Shown: positions 35,247-43,964, counted from the first letter of the stretch. The stretch: 64,000 nucleotides of DNA from Hyphomicrobiales bacterium (GCA_900465675.1 UBJR01000005.1:734273-798272); one strand, 5' to 3'. Made by a program: numbers and translations. The notes: generated by a model not told the origin, from the letters alone.

Positions 35247-37415
35247 ATGGGCGACACAAAGATGAGCTATTCGTTCTCGGAACTCGATTTCCTCAAGCCG
35301 GAGCTTGGTGCGGAATATACCGGATCCGGGACGCATTTCGCCGTCTACTCTGCCCATGCCGAACAGATGGAACTCTGCCTGTTTTCGGCCGACGGCAAGA
35401 AGGAAGAGGCGAGGCTGGCGCTGCCCAAGCGCGAGGGCGACATCTGGTCGGGCTATATCGCCGGCGTCGGGCCGGGAACGGTCTATGGCTATCGCGCCCA
35501 CGGCCCTTACGATCCGAAGAACGGCCACCGTTTCAATCCCAACAAGCTGCTGCTCGACCCCTATGCCAAGCAGGTGAAGGGCGATCTGAAATGGGATGAT
35601 GCTCTCTACGGATATGCGATCGGAAAGGACGATCTGTCCTTCGACGAGCGCGATAGTGCGCCCTTCATGGTCAAGGGTGTCGTCCAGGATCCGGATTTCG
35701 ATTGGGATGGCGACCAGGCGATCCGCAGGCCATGGACGGAAACCATCGTCTATGAGGCGCATGTGCGCGGCATGACGATGACCCATCCCAAGGTGCCCGA
35801 TCATCTGCGCGGTACGTTCCTGGGCATGGCGAGCGATCCGATCATCGATCATCTGACGAAGCTCGGCATTTCCGCCATCGAACTTCTGCCGATCCAGTTC
35901 TTCCCGAACGACCGGTATCTCGAAGAAAAGAACTTGACCAATTACTGGGGCTACCAGACGCTCGGCTTCTTCGCGCCGCAGTCGCGCTACATGTCGAGCG
36001 ACAAGATCACCGAGATCAAGACGATGGTCCGCAAGTTCCATGCGGCCGGCATCGAAGTGATCATGGACGTCGTTTATAATCACACCGCTGAAGGCAGCGA
36101 GCGCGGCCCGACACTCTCCTTCCGCGGCCTCGACAATGCGAGCTACTACATTCTCTCGCCAGACGATGCGCGCCATACGTTCGATACGACGGGCACCGGC
36201 AACACGCTGAACATTGCCAACCCGATGGTGATGCGCATGGTGCTCGACAGCCTGCGCTATTGGGTCGGCGTCATGCATATCGACGGCTTCCGCTTCGATC
36301 TCGCCAGCACGCTAGGCCGCCAGGATCTCGAATTCGACCGTGCCGGCATTTTCTTCAGCGCCATCCGTCAGGATCCGATGCTGGCGGGCGTCAAGCTGAT
36401 CGCCGAGCCGTGGGATGTCGGCGAGGGCGGATACCAGGTCGGCGGTTTCCCGCATCCCTTCCGCGAGTGGAACGACAAGTTCCGCGACGATGTCCGGCGC
36501 TTCTGGAAGGGCGACGGCGGTCTGGTTTCCAGCCTGTCGCAGCGCATCACCGGCTCCTCGGTGCAGTTCAATCATTCCGACCGCGGCGCAACGTCTTCAG
36601 TCAACCTGCTGGCTGCCCATGACGGCTTCACGCTGATGGATACGGTGTCCTTCAACGACAAGCACAACGAAGCGAATGGCGAGGACAACAATGACGGCCA
36701 TTCCGACAATCATTCGGACAATATGGGCGCCGAAGGCGCGACCGACGATCAGGGCATCAACGACAATCGCGCGCGGCGCCGCCGCAACATGATGGCGACG
36801 CTGATGCTGTCTCAGGGCGTGCCGATGATCGTCGCCGGCGATGAGGTCGGCAACAGCCAGCATGGCAACAACAACGCCTATTGCCAGGACAACGAGATCG
36901 GCTGGATCGACTGGAGCGGTCTCGACGATCCGTTCCTGGCCTTCTGCCAGAAGATGATTGGCTTCCGCAAAGCCCATCCCGAGCTGCGCCAGGAGCGCTT
37001 CCTGACCGGCGAAACCAGCGAGGATGGCCGGATCGAGATCGCGTGGTTCAAGGCCGACGGCAGCTTCATGGATGACGGCGCCTGGAACGATGGCGAGCTG
37101 CGCGTGCTTGGGGTCTATCTGTCGCGCAGCGTCAGCGCACCCGAGAACGAGGACATGCAGGGTCTCTACATGCTCTTCAATGCCGGTGGCGATTGCGAGA
37201 TCAATTTGCCGGAGGTGAACGGTGTCAGGGAATGGCAACGCCTCGTCGAGACCGGGGCGGACGATGCCTTCGAGGTCATCCACGCAGAGAACCCGTTCAC
37301 GCTCTATCGCGAAAGTATCGCGGTGTTTGCGCCAAAAGGCGCCACCGAGCCGCCCAAGGATGCCGATACCGCCGAGCGCCGCCGCTGGTTCAGTTTCGGC
37401 CGCAAGAAGAAGTGA
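35247..37415 (+). CDS. glgX: Glycogen debranching enzyme (isoamylase type)
   Basis: GlgX hydrolyses alpha-1,6 branches in phosphorylase-trimmed glycogen. The 722-residue GH13 protein begins with a CBM48-type domain (FAVYSAHAEQMELCLFSADG) and continues with the TIM barrel. Active-site blocks are DVVYNHTAEG, GFRFDLAST (nucleophile Asp), LIAEPWDVG (acid Glu) and LAAHDGFTL. Length fits GlgX. The start may be 35247 or an ATG five codons later; ribosome-site spacing is poor for both. A general-stress promoter candidate lies about 200 bases upstream. No other glycogen gene is adjacent, unlike the usual glg cluster. Confidence 0.93.
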   Translation: MGDTKMSYSFSELDFLKPELGAEYTGSGTHFAVYSAHAEQMELCLFSADGKKEEARLALPKREGDIWSGYIAGVGPGTVYGYRAHGPYDPKNGHRFNPNKLLLDPYAKQVKGDLKWDDALYGYAIGKDDLSFDERDSAPFMVKGVVQDPDFDWDGDQAIRRPWTETIVYEAHVRGMTMTHPKVPDHLRGTFLGMASDPIIDHLTKLGISAIELLPIQFFPNDRYLEEKNLTNYWGYQTLGFFAPQSRYMSSDKITEIKTMVRKFHAAGIEVIMDVVYNHTAEGSERGPTLSFRGLDNASYYILSPDDARHTFDTTGTGNTLNIANPMVMRMVLDSLRYWVGVMHIDGFRFDLASTLGRQDLEFDRAGIFFSAIRQDPMLAGVKLIAEPWDVGEGGYQVGGFPHPFREWNDKFRDDVRRFWKGDGGLVSSLSQRITGSSVQFNHSDRGATSSVNLLAAHDGFTLMDTVSFNDKHNEANGEDNNDGHSDNHSDNMGAEGATDDQGINDNRARRRRNMMATLMLSQGVPMIVAGDEVGNSQHGNNNAYCQDNEIGWIDWSGLDDPFLAFCQKMIGFRKAHPELRQERFLTGETSEDGRIEIAWFKADGSFMDDGAWNDGELRVLGVYLSRSVSAPENEDMQGLYMLFNAGGDCEINLPEVNGVREWQRLVETGADDAFEVIHAENPFTLYRESIAVFAPKGATEPPKDADTAERRRWFSFGRKKK

Positions 37416-37433
37416 CAGGCCCAGAACAAAGCG

Positions 37434-38465
37434 ATGAATGCGGACGCGATAACTGAGCTCGGACTGACCTATGTGAACGATACCGAACCGGGTATCCGCC
37501 GCAGCCGGAAGGGCAAGGGCTTTTCCTACCGTCTGCCGGATGGTTCGCTGGTATCCGATCCGGATCAAAAGAAGCGCATCGCATCGCTCGGTCTGCCGCC
37601 CGCCTATGAGGGTGTCTGGATCTGCCTGCAGGAAAACGGCCACCTGCAGGCAACCGGCTACGACGCGCGCGGGCGCAAGCAGTACCGTTATCACAAGGAC
37701 TGGAACAGCTTCCGCAGCGTCGAGAAATTCCATCAGCTGATCGAATTCGGCCAGGCGCTGCCGAAGATTCGCCGGCAGGCTCTCAGAGATCTCGACACCG
37801 GCGCCGACGATGTCAGGGGCGTCCTTGCGGCGCTGACGACGCTGCTCGATGAAGCACATCTGCGCGTCGGTAATCAGGCCTATGTCAGGGAAAACGGCAC
37901 CTATGGCGCAACGACGCTACTCAAGCGCCACATCAAGCTGAACGACGGCAGAATCGAGCTCAAATTTCGGGCGAAGGGCGGCAAGCGCGTGCAGCGCAGC
38001 CTCAAGCATCCGCGGTTGCAGAAAATCCTGGAAGAAATCGCCGATCTCCCCGGCCGCCAGCTTTTTGTCTGGAAGGACGAGACGGGATCGCTGAAGCCGG
38101 TCGAGTCCGGCAGGCTCAACGCCTATCTGGCCGAAATTTCCGGCATCGCGATTTCCGCCAAGACCTTTCGTACCTGGGCGGGCTCGCTTGCCGGGTTCGG
38201 CGCGGCACGCGGCGCAATCCTCGATGGCCGCCACCCAACTGTGAAAGAGATGGCGGAGGCCTCGGCCGAAGTATTGCACAACACGCCGGCCATCTCGCGC
38301 TCCAGCTATATCCACCCGCGCATCATCGCTCTTTCGGACCGCGGCAGCGCGTTGGCGGAAGAACTGCCGGAGCCGGCGGAGCCGCTGCGCGGTCTTCGCG
38401 CCGAGGAAAACCGCCTGCTCGATTTCCTGATGCGCGAAGCGGGCATCACGCCCTCTTCAAGATGA
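37434..38465 (+). CDS. DNA topoisomerase IB (poxvirus-like)
   Basis: A 343-residue type IB topoisomerase, the size of the minimal viral-like bacterial enzyme. The N-terminal clamp domain includes GKGFSYRLPDG, and the catalytic domain contains KTFRTWAGSLAGF and the active-site tyrosine in SRSSYIHPRII. It relaxes supercoils through a 3'-phosphotyrosyl link. It starts 18 bases after glgX and precedes the NHEJ operon, a grouping seen in rhizobia. The normal catalytic residues appear present. Confidence 0.9.
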   Translation: MNADAITELGLTYVNDTEPGIRRSRKGKGFSYRLPDGSLVSDPDQKKRIASLGLPPAYEGVWICLQENGHLQATGYDARGRKQYRYHKDWNSFRSVEKFHQLIEFGQALPKIRRQALRDLDTGADDVRGVLAALTTLLDEAHLRVGNQAYVRENGTYGATTLLKRHIKLNDGRIELKFRAKGGKRVQRSLKHPRLQKILEEIADLPGRQLFVWKDETGSLKPVESGRLNAYLAEISGIAISAKTFRTWAGSLAGFGAARGAILDGRHPTVKEMAEASAEVLHNTPAISRSSYIHPRIIALSDRGSALAEELPEPAEPLRGLRAEENRLLDFLMREAGITPSSR

Positions 38466-38471
38466 TGAAAA

Positions 38472-38497
38472 AAGCCCGCGCTCGGGAGCGCGGGCTT
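38472..38497 (-). terminator. Strong intrinsic terminator, T-run on the minus strand
   Basis: A perfect 12-bp stem (AAGCCCGCGCTC with GAGCGCGGGCTT) has a run of six A's on its left side, which is a T-run for leftward transcription. No minus-strand gene lies to its right. It may also terminate the topoisomerase gene weakly in the other direction. Confidence 0.7.
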
Positions 38498-38582
38498 CTC
38501 AAGATAACAGGAGGTCTTATCAAGCAGCCGCTTCTGAAAGACGGCCTTCCTCGATCTACTCGCCGCGCCGATGTCGCAGTAA

Positions 38583-38741
38583 ATGCGCGCTCCAATCAGT
38601 GCGGTCGCAGAAGTAGAACCACTCAAGCGCCAGATCGTTCCTGAAATGCGACGCGCGATCTGCAAACTTGGCTTTAAAGCGGTGGCCGCGGAACAAATTC
38701 TCTTACATCTCGTTGAAAAGCTTGATCGGAAGTCATTCTGA
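38583..38741 (+). CDS. Possible small protein of 52 residues
   Basis: An open frame from ATG 38583 to TGA 38739-38741, directly preceded by an in-frame TAA. The product is amphipathic and helix-rich (PEMRRAICKLGFKAV; EQILLHLVEKLDRKSF) and its composition looks coding. There is no good ribosome binding site. A stress-type promoter sits inside its 3' half, so it may instead be a decayed gene. Otherwise the 288-base gap 38466-38753 holds only the terminator, this frame, that promoter and a short minus-strand remnant. Confidence 0.4.
   Translation: MRAPISAVAEVEPLKRQIVPEMRRAICKLGFKAVAAEQILLHLVEKLDRKSF
38690..38714 (+). promoter_or_regulatory. General-stress (EcfG/RpoE2) promoter of the NHEJ operon
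   Basis: GGAAC (38690-38694), 16 bases, CGTT (38711-38714): an exact consensus match, 40 bases before the first gene of the ku-ligD run. In S. meliloti some NHEJ functions are stimulated by stress with RpoE2 involved, which agrees. Confidence 0.7.
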
Positions 38742-38753
38742 AAGGGCGCTCCC

Positions 38754-39023
38754 ATGCCGAATGTCCGCAAGGCGGCTGACAAGGACCGAAAGTTCGATCC
38801 CCGCGACCGGTTGATCGTCGCTCTCTACGCGCAGCTGAAAGCCGAGCGGGAGACGCGCGAGACGCTCGAATGGGTCATCCGCAATGGCGGATTGTCGGAC
38901 GCGGTGCTGGAAGCGATCGCCTCCGATCCCGTCAGGCCGGTGACCAGCGACGAGATCGCATCGGTCGAAAAGATCATAGCTTTGGATGAGCGCCGCAAAG
39001 GTGCGCCACGCGACTACGACTGA
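38754..39023 (+). CDS. Hypothetical protein, first gene of the NHEJ operon
   Basis: An 89-residue charged, helical protein (DPRDRLIVALYAQLKAERETRETLEW; SDEIASVEKIIALDERRKG). No signal peptide, membrane segment or cysteines. I do not recognise a family. It stands immediately downstream of the stress promoter and 17 bases before a DUF2188 gene, in the same orientation as ku and ligD. It could be a stress protein carried in the operon rather than a repair factor. Confidence 0.75.
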   Translation: MPNVRKAADKDRKFDPRDRLIVALYAQLKAERETRETLEWVIRNGGLSDAVLEAIASDPVRPVTSDEIASVEKIIALDERRKGAPRDYD

Positions 39024-39040
39024 AGAAAGAGGAGCTGAAG

Positions 39041-39271
39041 ATGGTGGATATTACATATCAGATCGTGCCGCATGACGAAGGCTGGGCCTACAAGCTCGGC
39101 GAAACCATTTCCGAGACCTATGCCACGGCCGAGGAAGCCGCAGACCGGGCGCGAAGTGCTGCGTCGCGGCAGAAGATCGGGGCCGGCGATGCCACGCTCG
39201 CCTATCCCTCGCCGGATGGCGGCTGGCAGTTTCAACCCCTGGAAACGGACAAGAGCGGAAGCAGGCTCTGA
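39041..39271 (+). CDS. DUF2188 family small protein
   Basis: A 76-residue protein with the DUF2188 pattern: a short strand (YQIVPHDEGWAYK), a helix rich in acidic residues and alanine (ATAEEAADRARSAASRQ), then a strand ending PDGGWQFQP. DUF2188 proteins are small, of unknown function, and often found among stress or plasmid genes. AGAGGAG precedes the ATG. It lies 23 bases before the first ku gene. Confidence 0.8.
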   Translation: MVDITYQIVPHDEGWAYKLGETISETYATAEEAADRARSAASRQKIGAGDATLAYPSPDGGWQFQPLETDKSGSRL

Positions 39272-39294
39272 CGGGACAAGCGTAGGAGAGTGAC

Positions 39295-40126
39295 ATGGCG
39301 GCGCGGGCAAGCTGGAAAGGCCATCTGAAGATCGGCGACCTTGTCTGCGCCGTCGGTCTCTACACGGCCATTTCATCGTCGGACCGCCTGTCCTTCAATA
39401 TCATCAACCGGAAGACCGGCCATCGCGTCGAGCGGCAGTTTGTCGATAGCGAAACCGGAAAGCCCGTGGACCGCGAAGACCAGGTGAAGGGCTACAGGAT
39501 GGACAATGGCGAATACATCGTCATCGAAGGTGACGAGATCGCCAGCGTCATGCCGGAGAGCGACAAGGTGATGGGCGTCCAGAGCTTCATCCCGCTGGAA
39601 GAGATCGACAAGCTCTATTTCGATCGTCCGTACTATCTGGCGCCAGTCGAGGATCACGATGCCGAAGCGCTTAGCCTGATCATGCGCAGCATGCGCGACA
39701 ACAAGGTCGCAGCGCTCGCCCAGGCCGTTCCGCCGCAACCGGACGCTATTGATCCGCGCGCAGGGCGATCACGTCATCGCCACCATGCTCAATTTCGACT
39801 ACGAAGTCCGCTCCGCCGAGACAGTCTTCAAGGACATTCCCGATATCAAATTTGACAAGGAAATGCTGGAGCTTGCCGGCCACATCATCGGCACCAAGAA
39901 GGGCAGCTTCAATCCGGCCGAATACGAGGACCGCTACGAGGCGGCACTGACCGAACTCGTGAAAGCCAAGATCGAGGGCCGGGAGCCGCCGAAGCGCAAG
40001 CCGAAGCCGGAGGGCAAGGTCGTCGATCTCATGGAGGCGCTGCGCCAAAGCGCCAAGATCGGCGGCAAATCCGGATCTGGTAAGCCTGCCGCCAGCGCAT
40101 CCAGCCGCCGCAAGAAGGCGAGCTGA
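39295..40126 (+). pseudogene. ku: Ku protein (first copy), interrupted by a frameshift
   Basis: Ku binds DNA ends for non-homologous end joining and recruits LigD. The frame from ATG 39295 encodes a normal Ku core (SWKGHLKIGDLVCAVGLYTA; DREDQVKGYRMDNGEYI; FDRPYYLAPVED) up to about 39726. Homology continues in another frame (RRNRTLLIRAQGDHVIATML, then NFDYEVRSAE) to the stop at 40126. The expected join is AQAVLFRRNRT; the observed GCCGTTCCGC fits loss of five bases between two GTTC copies, although a two-base loss is also possible. As it stands the product would end after 186 residues with a wrong tail. AGGAGAG precedes the start. It could be a real mutation or an assembly error. Confidence 0.8.
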
Positions 40127-40128
40127 CG

Positions 40129-42612
40129 ATGGCGCTCGAAACCTATCAGCAGAAGCGCGACTTCAAGGCCACTCCCGAACCGCGCGGCGCAAAAGGCAAG
40201 AGCAAGGGCAACAGCTTCGTCATCCAGAAGCACGACGCGACGCGGCTGCACTACGATTTCCGGCTGGAGATGGACGGCGTGCTGAAAAGCTGGGCGGTGA
40301 CGCGCGGCCCCAGCCTGAACCCCGATGACAAGCGGCTGGCCGTCCATGTCGAGGATCATCCTCTCTCCTATGGCGATTTCGAAGGCGTCATTCCGAAGGG
40401 GCAATATGGCGGCGGCACCGTCATCGTCTGGGATCAGGGAACCTGGACGCCGCTTTACGATGCGAAGAAAGCCTATCGAAAGGGCCATATCGAATTCGAG
40501 CTCGACGGCGACAAGCTGAAAGGCCGCTGGCATCTCGTCCGCATGCACGGCAAGCCGGGCGAAAAGCACGAGAACTGGCTGCTGATCAAGGGCGAGGACG
40601 CCGAAGCCCGCCATGGCCGCGAGGACATCCTCAAGAAGCGTCCGGAATCGGCCAAGAGCGGCCGGACGATCGAACAGGTCGCCAAGAACCCAGATGATAC
40701 CTGGAATTCGAAGCCGAATGGCCGGAAGGCGGCAGCCAGGCTTGCAACCAAGGCCAAGGCGAAGCCGCAGGCTCACCAATGGCCGAAGGGTGTGCGCAAG
40801 GCGGCGATGCCCGATTTCGTCGAGCCGGTGCTTGCCAAGCTGAAGCCGCGTCCTCCGGCCGCCGACGGCTGGATCCACGAGATCAAGTTCGACGGCTACC
40901 GCCTGCAGATCCGCATCCGCGACGGGAAGGTGGCGATGCTGACGCGCACCGGCCTGGACTGGACGGAGAAATTCGGGGAAGAGATCGCTGCCGCCTTCGG
41001 CGAACTGCCTGTCGAGACCGCGCTGATCGACGGCGAACTGGTCGTCGAACGCGAGAACGGTGCATCGGACTTCTCGGCACTCCAGCACGATCTGAGCGAG
41101 GGGCGTAGCGACCGCTTCTCCTTCTATGCCTTCGACCTGATCTATCTCGACGGCCATGATCTGCAGAATGCAGCGCTGATCGATCGCAAGGCGCTGCTGG
41201 AAAAGCTGCTGCCGGCGGGCAGTAGCAAGTTGCGCTACAGCGATCATTTCGACGAGAATGGCCAGCTCAGCCTGGAAGGCGTCATCTCTAAGGGCCGCGA
41301 CAGCAAATATGTGTCAGGCCGCACCGGCGACTGGATCAAATCGAAATGCGTCAAGCGCCAGGAATTCGTCATTGGCGGCTATGTGCCCTCGACCTCGATG
41401 AAGAGCGCCATCGGCTCGCTCGCCATGGGCTATTATGACAAGGGCAAGCTGAAACATGTCGGGCGCGTCGGTACCGGATATACCGCGAAGCTCTCGCACA
41501 ATCTCTACACTCAGCTCTCCAAGATCGAGCAATCCGCCAGTCCTTTCGACGGCAAGCTGACGGCCGAGGAGCGCCGCGGGTTGGTGTTCGTCAAGCCTGA
41601 TATGGTTGCCGAGGTTGAGTTTGGCGCCTGGTCAGCCGATGGTAATCTCCGCCATGCGGCTTTCCGCGGTTTGCGCGAAGACAAGGCGGCAAAGGATGTG
41701 GGGCGCGAAATGGGTGGAACTGCTGCAAAAGAACTGCCGGTATCGAGCGTGACGTTGACGCATCCCGATCGCATCTACTGGCCCGACGAGGGCATTACCA
41801 AGGCCGGGCTGGCCGATTACTACGCCCATGTCTGGGAACTGATGAAGCCGTTCGTCGTCAACCGGCCGCTCTCGCTGCTGCGCCTTCCCGATGGCATTGC
41901 CGGCAAGCAGCGTTTCTTCCAGAAACACGCCTGGAAGGGAATGAACGAATATATCGAAGAGATCGCCGACCCCAAGGATCGCAGCGGCGAGAAGCTGCTG
42001 CGGATCAGGGATTTCGACGGGCTCGTCGCGCTGGTGCAGTCGGCCGTCCTGGAGATCCACCCCTGGGGCGCGACGACCGCCAAATGGGAAAAGCCCGATA
42101 TGGTGACCATGGATCTCGATCCGGCCGATGATGTGCCATGGGACGCGGTGATATCGGCGGCGCATGAGATCAAGGCGCTCATGGAAGGCGAGGGGCTGGC
42201 TGCCTTCGTCAAGACCTCGGGCGGCAAGGGGCTGCATGTCGTGGCGCCGCTGGCGCCGAAGGCGGGCTGGACCGAAGTGAAAGCCTTCGCCAAATGGATC
42301 GCCGACACGATGGAAGCCTCCGACCCATCCCGCTACATCGCCAAGGCGACAAAGGCCGAACGAACGGGCAGGATCTTCATCGACTATCTGCGCAACGGGC
42401 GCGGCAATACTGCCGTCGCGCCCTATTCGGCCCGCGCCCGCAAAGGTGCGCCGGTCTCGATGCCCATCGATTGGAGCGAGCTGACAGGCGAGATCGGCCC
42501 CGCTTATTTCACCGTCGACAACGCGCCGGCGAGGGTCAACGCGCTGTCAAGCGACCCCTGGGCCGATTTCTTCGATGCAGCGAGGCCTCTAGAAAAGAAG
42601 AAGCGGTCCTGA
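40129..42612 (+). CDS. ligD: DNA ligase D (phosphoesterase, ligase and polymerase domains)
   Basis: LigD seals and processes broken ends in NHEJ. The 827-residue protein has the order phosphoesterase (about 25-165, HDATRLHYDFRLE, EGVIPKGQYGGGT), ATP-dependent ligase (about 225-520, nucleophile Lys253 in EIKFDGYR, motif III FYAFDLIYLDG) and polymerase/primase (about 545-820, catalytic aspartates in MDLDPADDVPW). Between SDHFDENGQ and the motif IV segment SLEGVISK about 8-9 residues of the usual connecting helix are missing, suggesting a short in-frame deletion. The start follows the ku stop by two bases. It ends convergent with an MFS gene. Confidence 0.93.
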   Translation: MALETYQQKRDFKATPEPRGAKGKSKGNSFVIQKHDATRLHYDFRLEMDGVLKSWAVTRGPSLNPDDKRLAVHVEDHPLSYGDFEGVIPKGQYGGGTVIVWDQGTWTPLYDAKKAYRKGHIEFELDGDKLKGRWHLVRMHGKPGEKHENWLLIKGEDAEARHGREDILKKRPESAKSGRTIEQVAKNPDDTWNSKPNGRKAAARLATKAKAKPQAHQWPKGVRKAAMPDFVEPVLAKLKPRPPAADGWIHEIKFDGYRLQIRIRDGKVAMLTRTGLDWTEKFGEEIAAAFGELPVETALIDGELVVERENGASDFSALQHDLSEGRSDRFSFYAFDLIYLDGHDLQNAALIDRKALLEKLLPAGSSKLRYSDHFDENGQLSLEGVISKGRDSKYVSGRTGDWIKSKCVKRQEFVIGGYVPSTSMKSAIGSLAMGYYDKGKLKHVGRVGTGYTAKLSHNLYTQLSKIEQSASPFDGKLTAEERRGLVFVKPDMVAEVEFGAWSADGNLRHAAFRGLREDKAAKDVGREMGGTAAKELPVSSVTLTHPDRIYWPDEGITKAGLADYYAHVWELMKPFVVNRPLSLLRLPDGIAGKQRFFQKHAWKGMNEYIEEIADPKDRSGEKLLRIRDFDGLVALVQSAVLEIHPWGATTAKWEKPDMVTMDLDPADDVPWDAVISAAHEIKALMEGEGLAAFVKTSGGKGLHVVAPLAPKAGWTEVKAFAKWIADTMEASDPSRYIAKATKAERTGRIFIDYLRNGRGNTAVAPYSARARKGAPVSMPIDWSELTGEIGPAYFTVDNAPARVNALSSDPWADFFDAARPLEKKKRS

Positions 42613-42636
42613 CGCATCGGGATCGCTCTCGTCTGA

Positions 42637-43869
42637 TCATGCCGCGATCGGCTTCCGCCGGTCGAGCAGGCAAGCAAGACCGGCGCTGACAAGAGCCAAT
42701 GCCGCTGGGATGAGGATCACGTAGAGCAGATCCCGGCCGCTCGAAGCGTCATTGAGGAGAAGTCCGGCGATCGAGGCGATGACGGCGCCGCCGCCAACGC
42801 TGACGGCCGCCGCTAGCCCCGCAGCCGTGCCCGCGAGATCGGGCTGGACGGCCAGTATCCCCGAATTGGCGGCAGGCATGGTCAGCCCGTTGCCGATGCC
42901 GATGAAGATGCAGGCCGCGAAGAAGGCGGGAGGCGCGGTCAATCCGCCGACGGCAAGAGCCAGGCCGCCGAGCAATCCGGTGCACGTGACTGCGCGTCCC
43001 GCAACCAATACGGCGGCGATTGGAATGCGGCCAGCATACCGTCCTGCGAGATAGCTGCCGAGGATGAAGCCCGCGGGCACCAGTCCCATGTAGAGGCCAA
43101 GCCTGGCGCTTGATCCGCCGAGCGCTTGGTTCATGACCAGCGGCGCGCCGGCGAGGAAGACGTAAAGCGTTCCCATCGAGCAGGCCATGCAGGCGGCATA
43201 GGCGAGGAAACGCGGCGAGCCGAGCAGCAGCCGGTATGCCGCGAGATAGCCATGTGAGTGAGTTTTCCGCTTCCCGGTCTCATCACGGATCTCACGGGCG
43301 GCGAGCGCCAGCATGATTGCCCCGAGCACCGCGAACATCACGAAATTTGCCCGCCAGCCGAAAAGCTCGCTGACCGATCCGCCGATCGTCGGCCCGATCA
43401 TTGGTGCTACCGCCCAGCCCATGGCGAGATAGCCGAACTTGCTGGCCGCTTTCTGCCCGCCCCAGCTTTCCTTGACGATGACGAGCGCGATCGAGAAGCA
43501 GGCCGCAATGGCCGCCTGCAAGGTACGGAAGAGCAGGAAGACATGAATGTTATCCGCAAGCGCACAACCAGCTGAGGCCAGGATGAAGACAGACAGCGAG
43601 GAAAGCACGACCGGCCTGCGGCCAAAGCGATCGGACAGGGCGCCGCCGATGATCTCGGCAAAGGCGGTCAGCGCAGCATAAGCGGCGACGGAGAGCGCCA
43701 CCAGTGCCGGATCGGCGCGCAGATCGGCGGCAATCTCCGGCAGGGACGGCAGGATCAGGTTGACGGGTAGGACGGAGAGGGCGGTCAGCAGGATCAGGGT
43801 GATCAGCCGCGGCGGCACGGATTGAAGTTGCCCTGCGGGCGCGGGTTCGGATGCGGATTGTCCGGTCAT
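42637..43869 (-). CDS. MFS transporter, Bcr/CflA drug-resistance type
   Basis: A 410-residue inner-membrane protein with twelve hydrophobic segments. Features of the Bcr/CflA (DHA1) group include VNLILPSLPEIAADL in helix 1, the loop motif GALSDRFGRRPVVL between helices 2 and 3, and ESWGGQKAASKFGYL. It probably exports a drug or a small metabolite with proton antiport. Upstream is a leader with a Val/Leu/Ile-rich peptide and an intrinsic terminator, so its expression is likely set by attenuation. That raises the possibility of branched-chain amino acid or peptide export, or of response to translation inhibitors. Confidence 0.9.
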   Translation of the reverse strand: MTGQSASEPAPAGQLQSVPPRLITLILLTALSVLPVNLILPSLPEIAADLRADPALVALSVAAYAALTAFAEIIGGALSDRFGRRPVVLSSLSVFILASAGCALADNIHVFLLFRTLQAAIAACFSIALVIVKESWGGQKAASKFGYLAMGWAVAPMIGPTIGGSVSELFGWRANFVMFAVLGAIMLALAAREIRDETGKRKTHSHGYLAAYRLLLGSPRFLAYAACMACSMGTLYVFLAGAPLVMNQALGGSSARLGLYMGLVPAGFILGSYLAGRYAGRIPIAAVLVAGRAVTCTGLLGGLALAVGGLTAPPAFFAACIFIGIGNGLTMPAANSGILAVQPDLAGTAAGLAAAVSVGGGAVIASIAGLLLNDASSGRDLLYVILIPAALALVSAGLACLLDRRKPIAA

Positions 43870-43931
43870 CGGTCGGTCTCTCGGGTGATGGGAAGAGGGA
43901 TGTCCGGCAGGCCGCTGCCCGGAATCCAGGC

Positions 43932-43957
43932 AATAAAAAAGGCCCCGCCGGGAGCCT
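43932..43957 (-). terminator. Intrinsic terminator in the leader of the MFS gene
   Basis: On the minus strand AGGCTCC and GGGGCCT pair (7 bp, one G-T) around CGGC, followed by TTTTTTATT. It lies between the leader peptide and the MFS start, 63 bases before that ATG, exactly where an attenuator terminator would be. Confidence 0.75.
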
Positions 43958-43964
43958 GCTTACC

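Noticed and set aside
34938..36278. 446-codon open frame antisense to the start of glgX
   Set aside because: Shadow of a GC-rich gene; no domain and no ribosome site, and glgX motifs are on the other strand.
38306..38782. Minus-strand open frame of 158 codons between topoisomerase IB and the NHEJ operon
   Set aside because: It runs into the 3' end of the topoisomerase gene and has irregular composition; only the short remnant discussed in the findings looked protein-like.
39934..41247. 437-codon open frame antisense to ku and ligD
   Set aside because: Covers the ligase and phosphoesterase motifs of LigD on the opposite strand; no domain seen.
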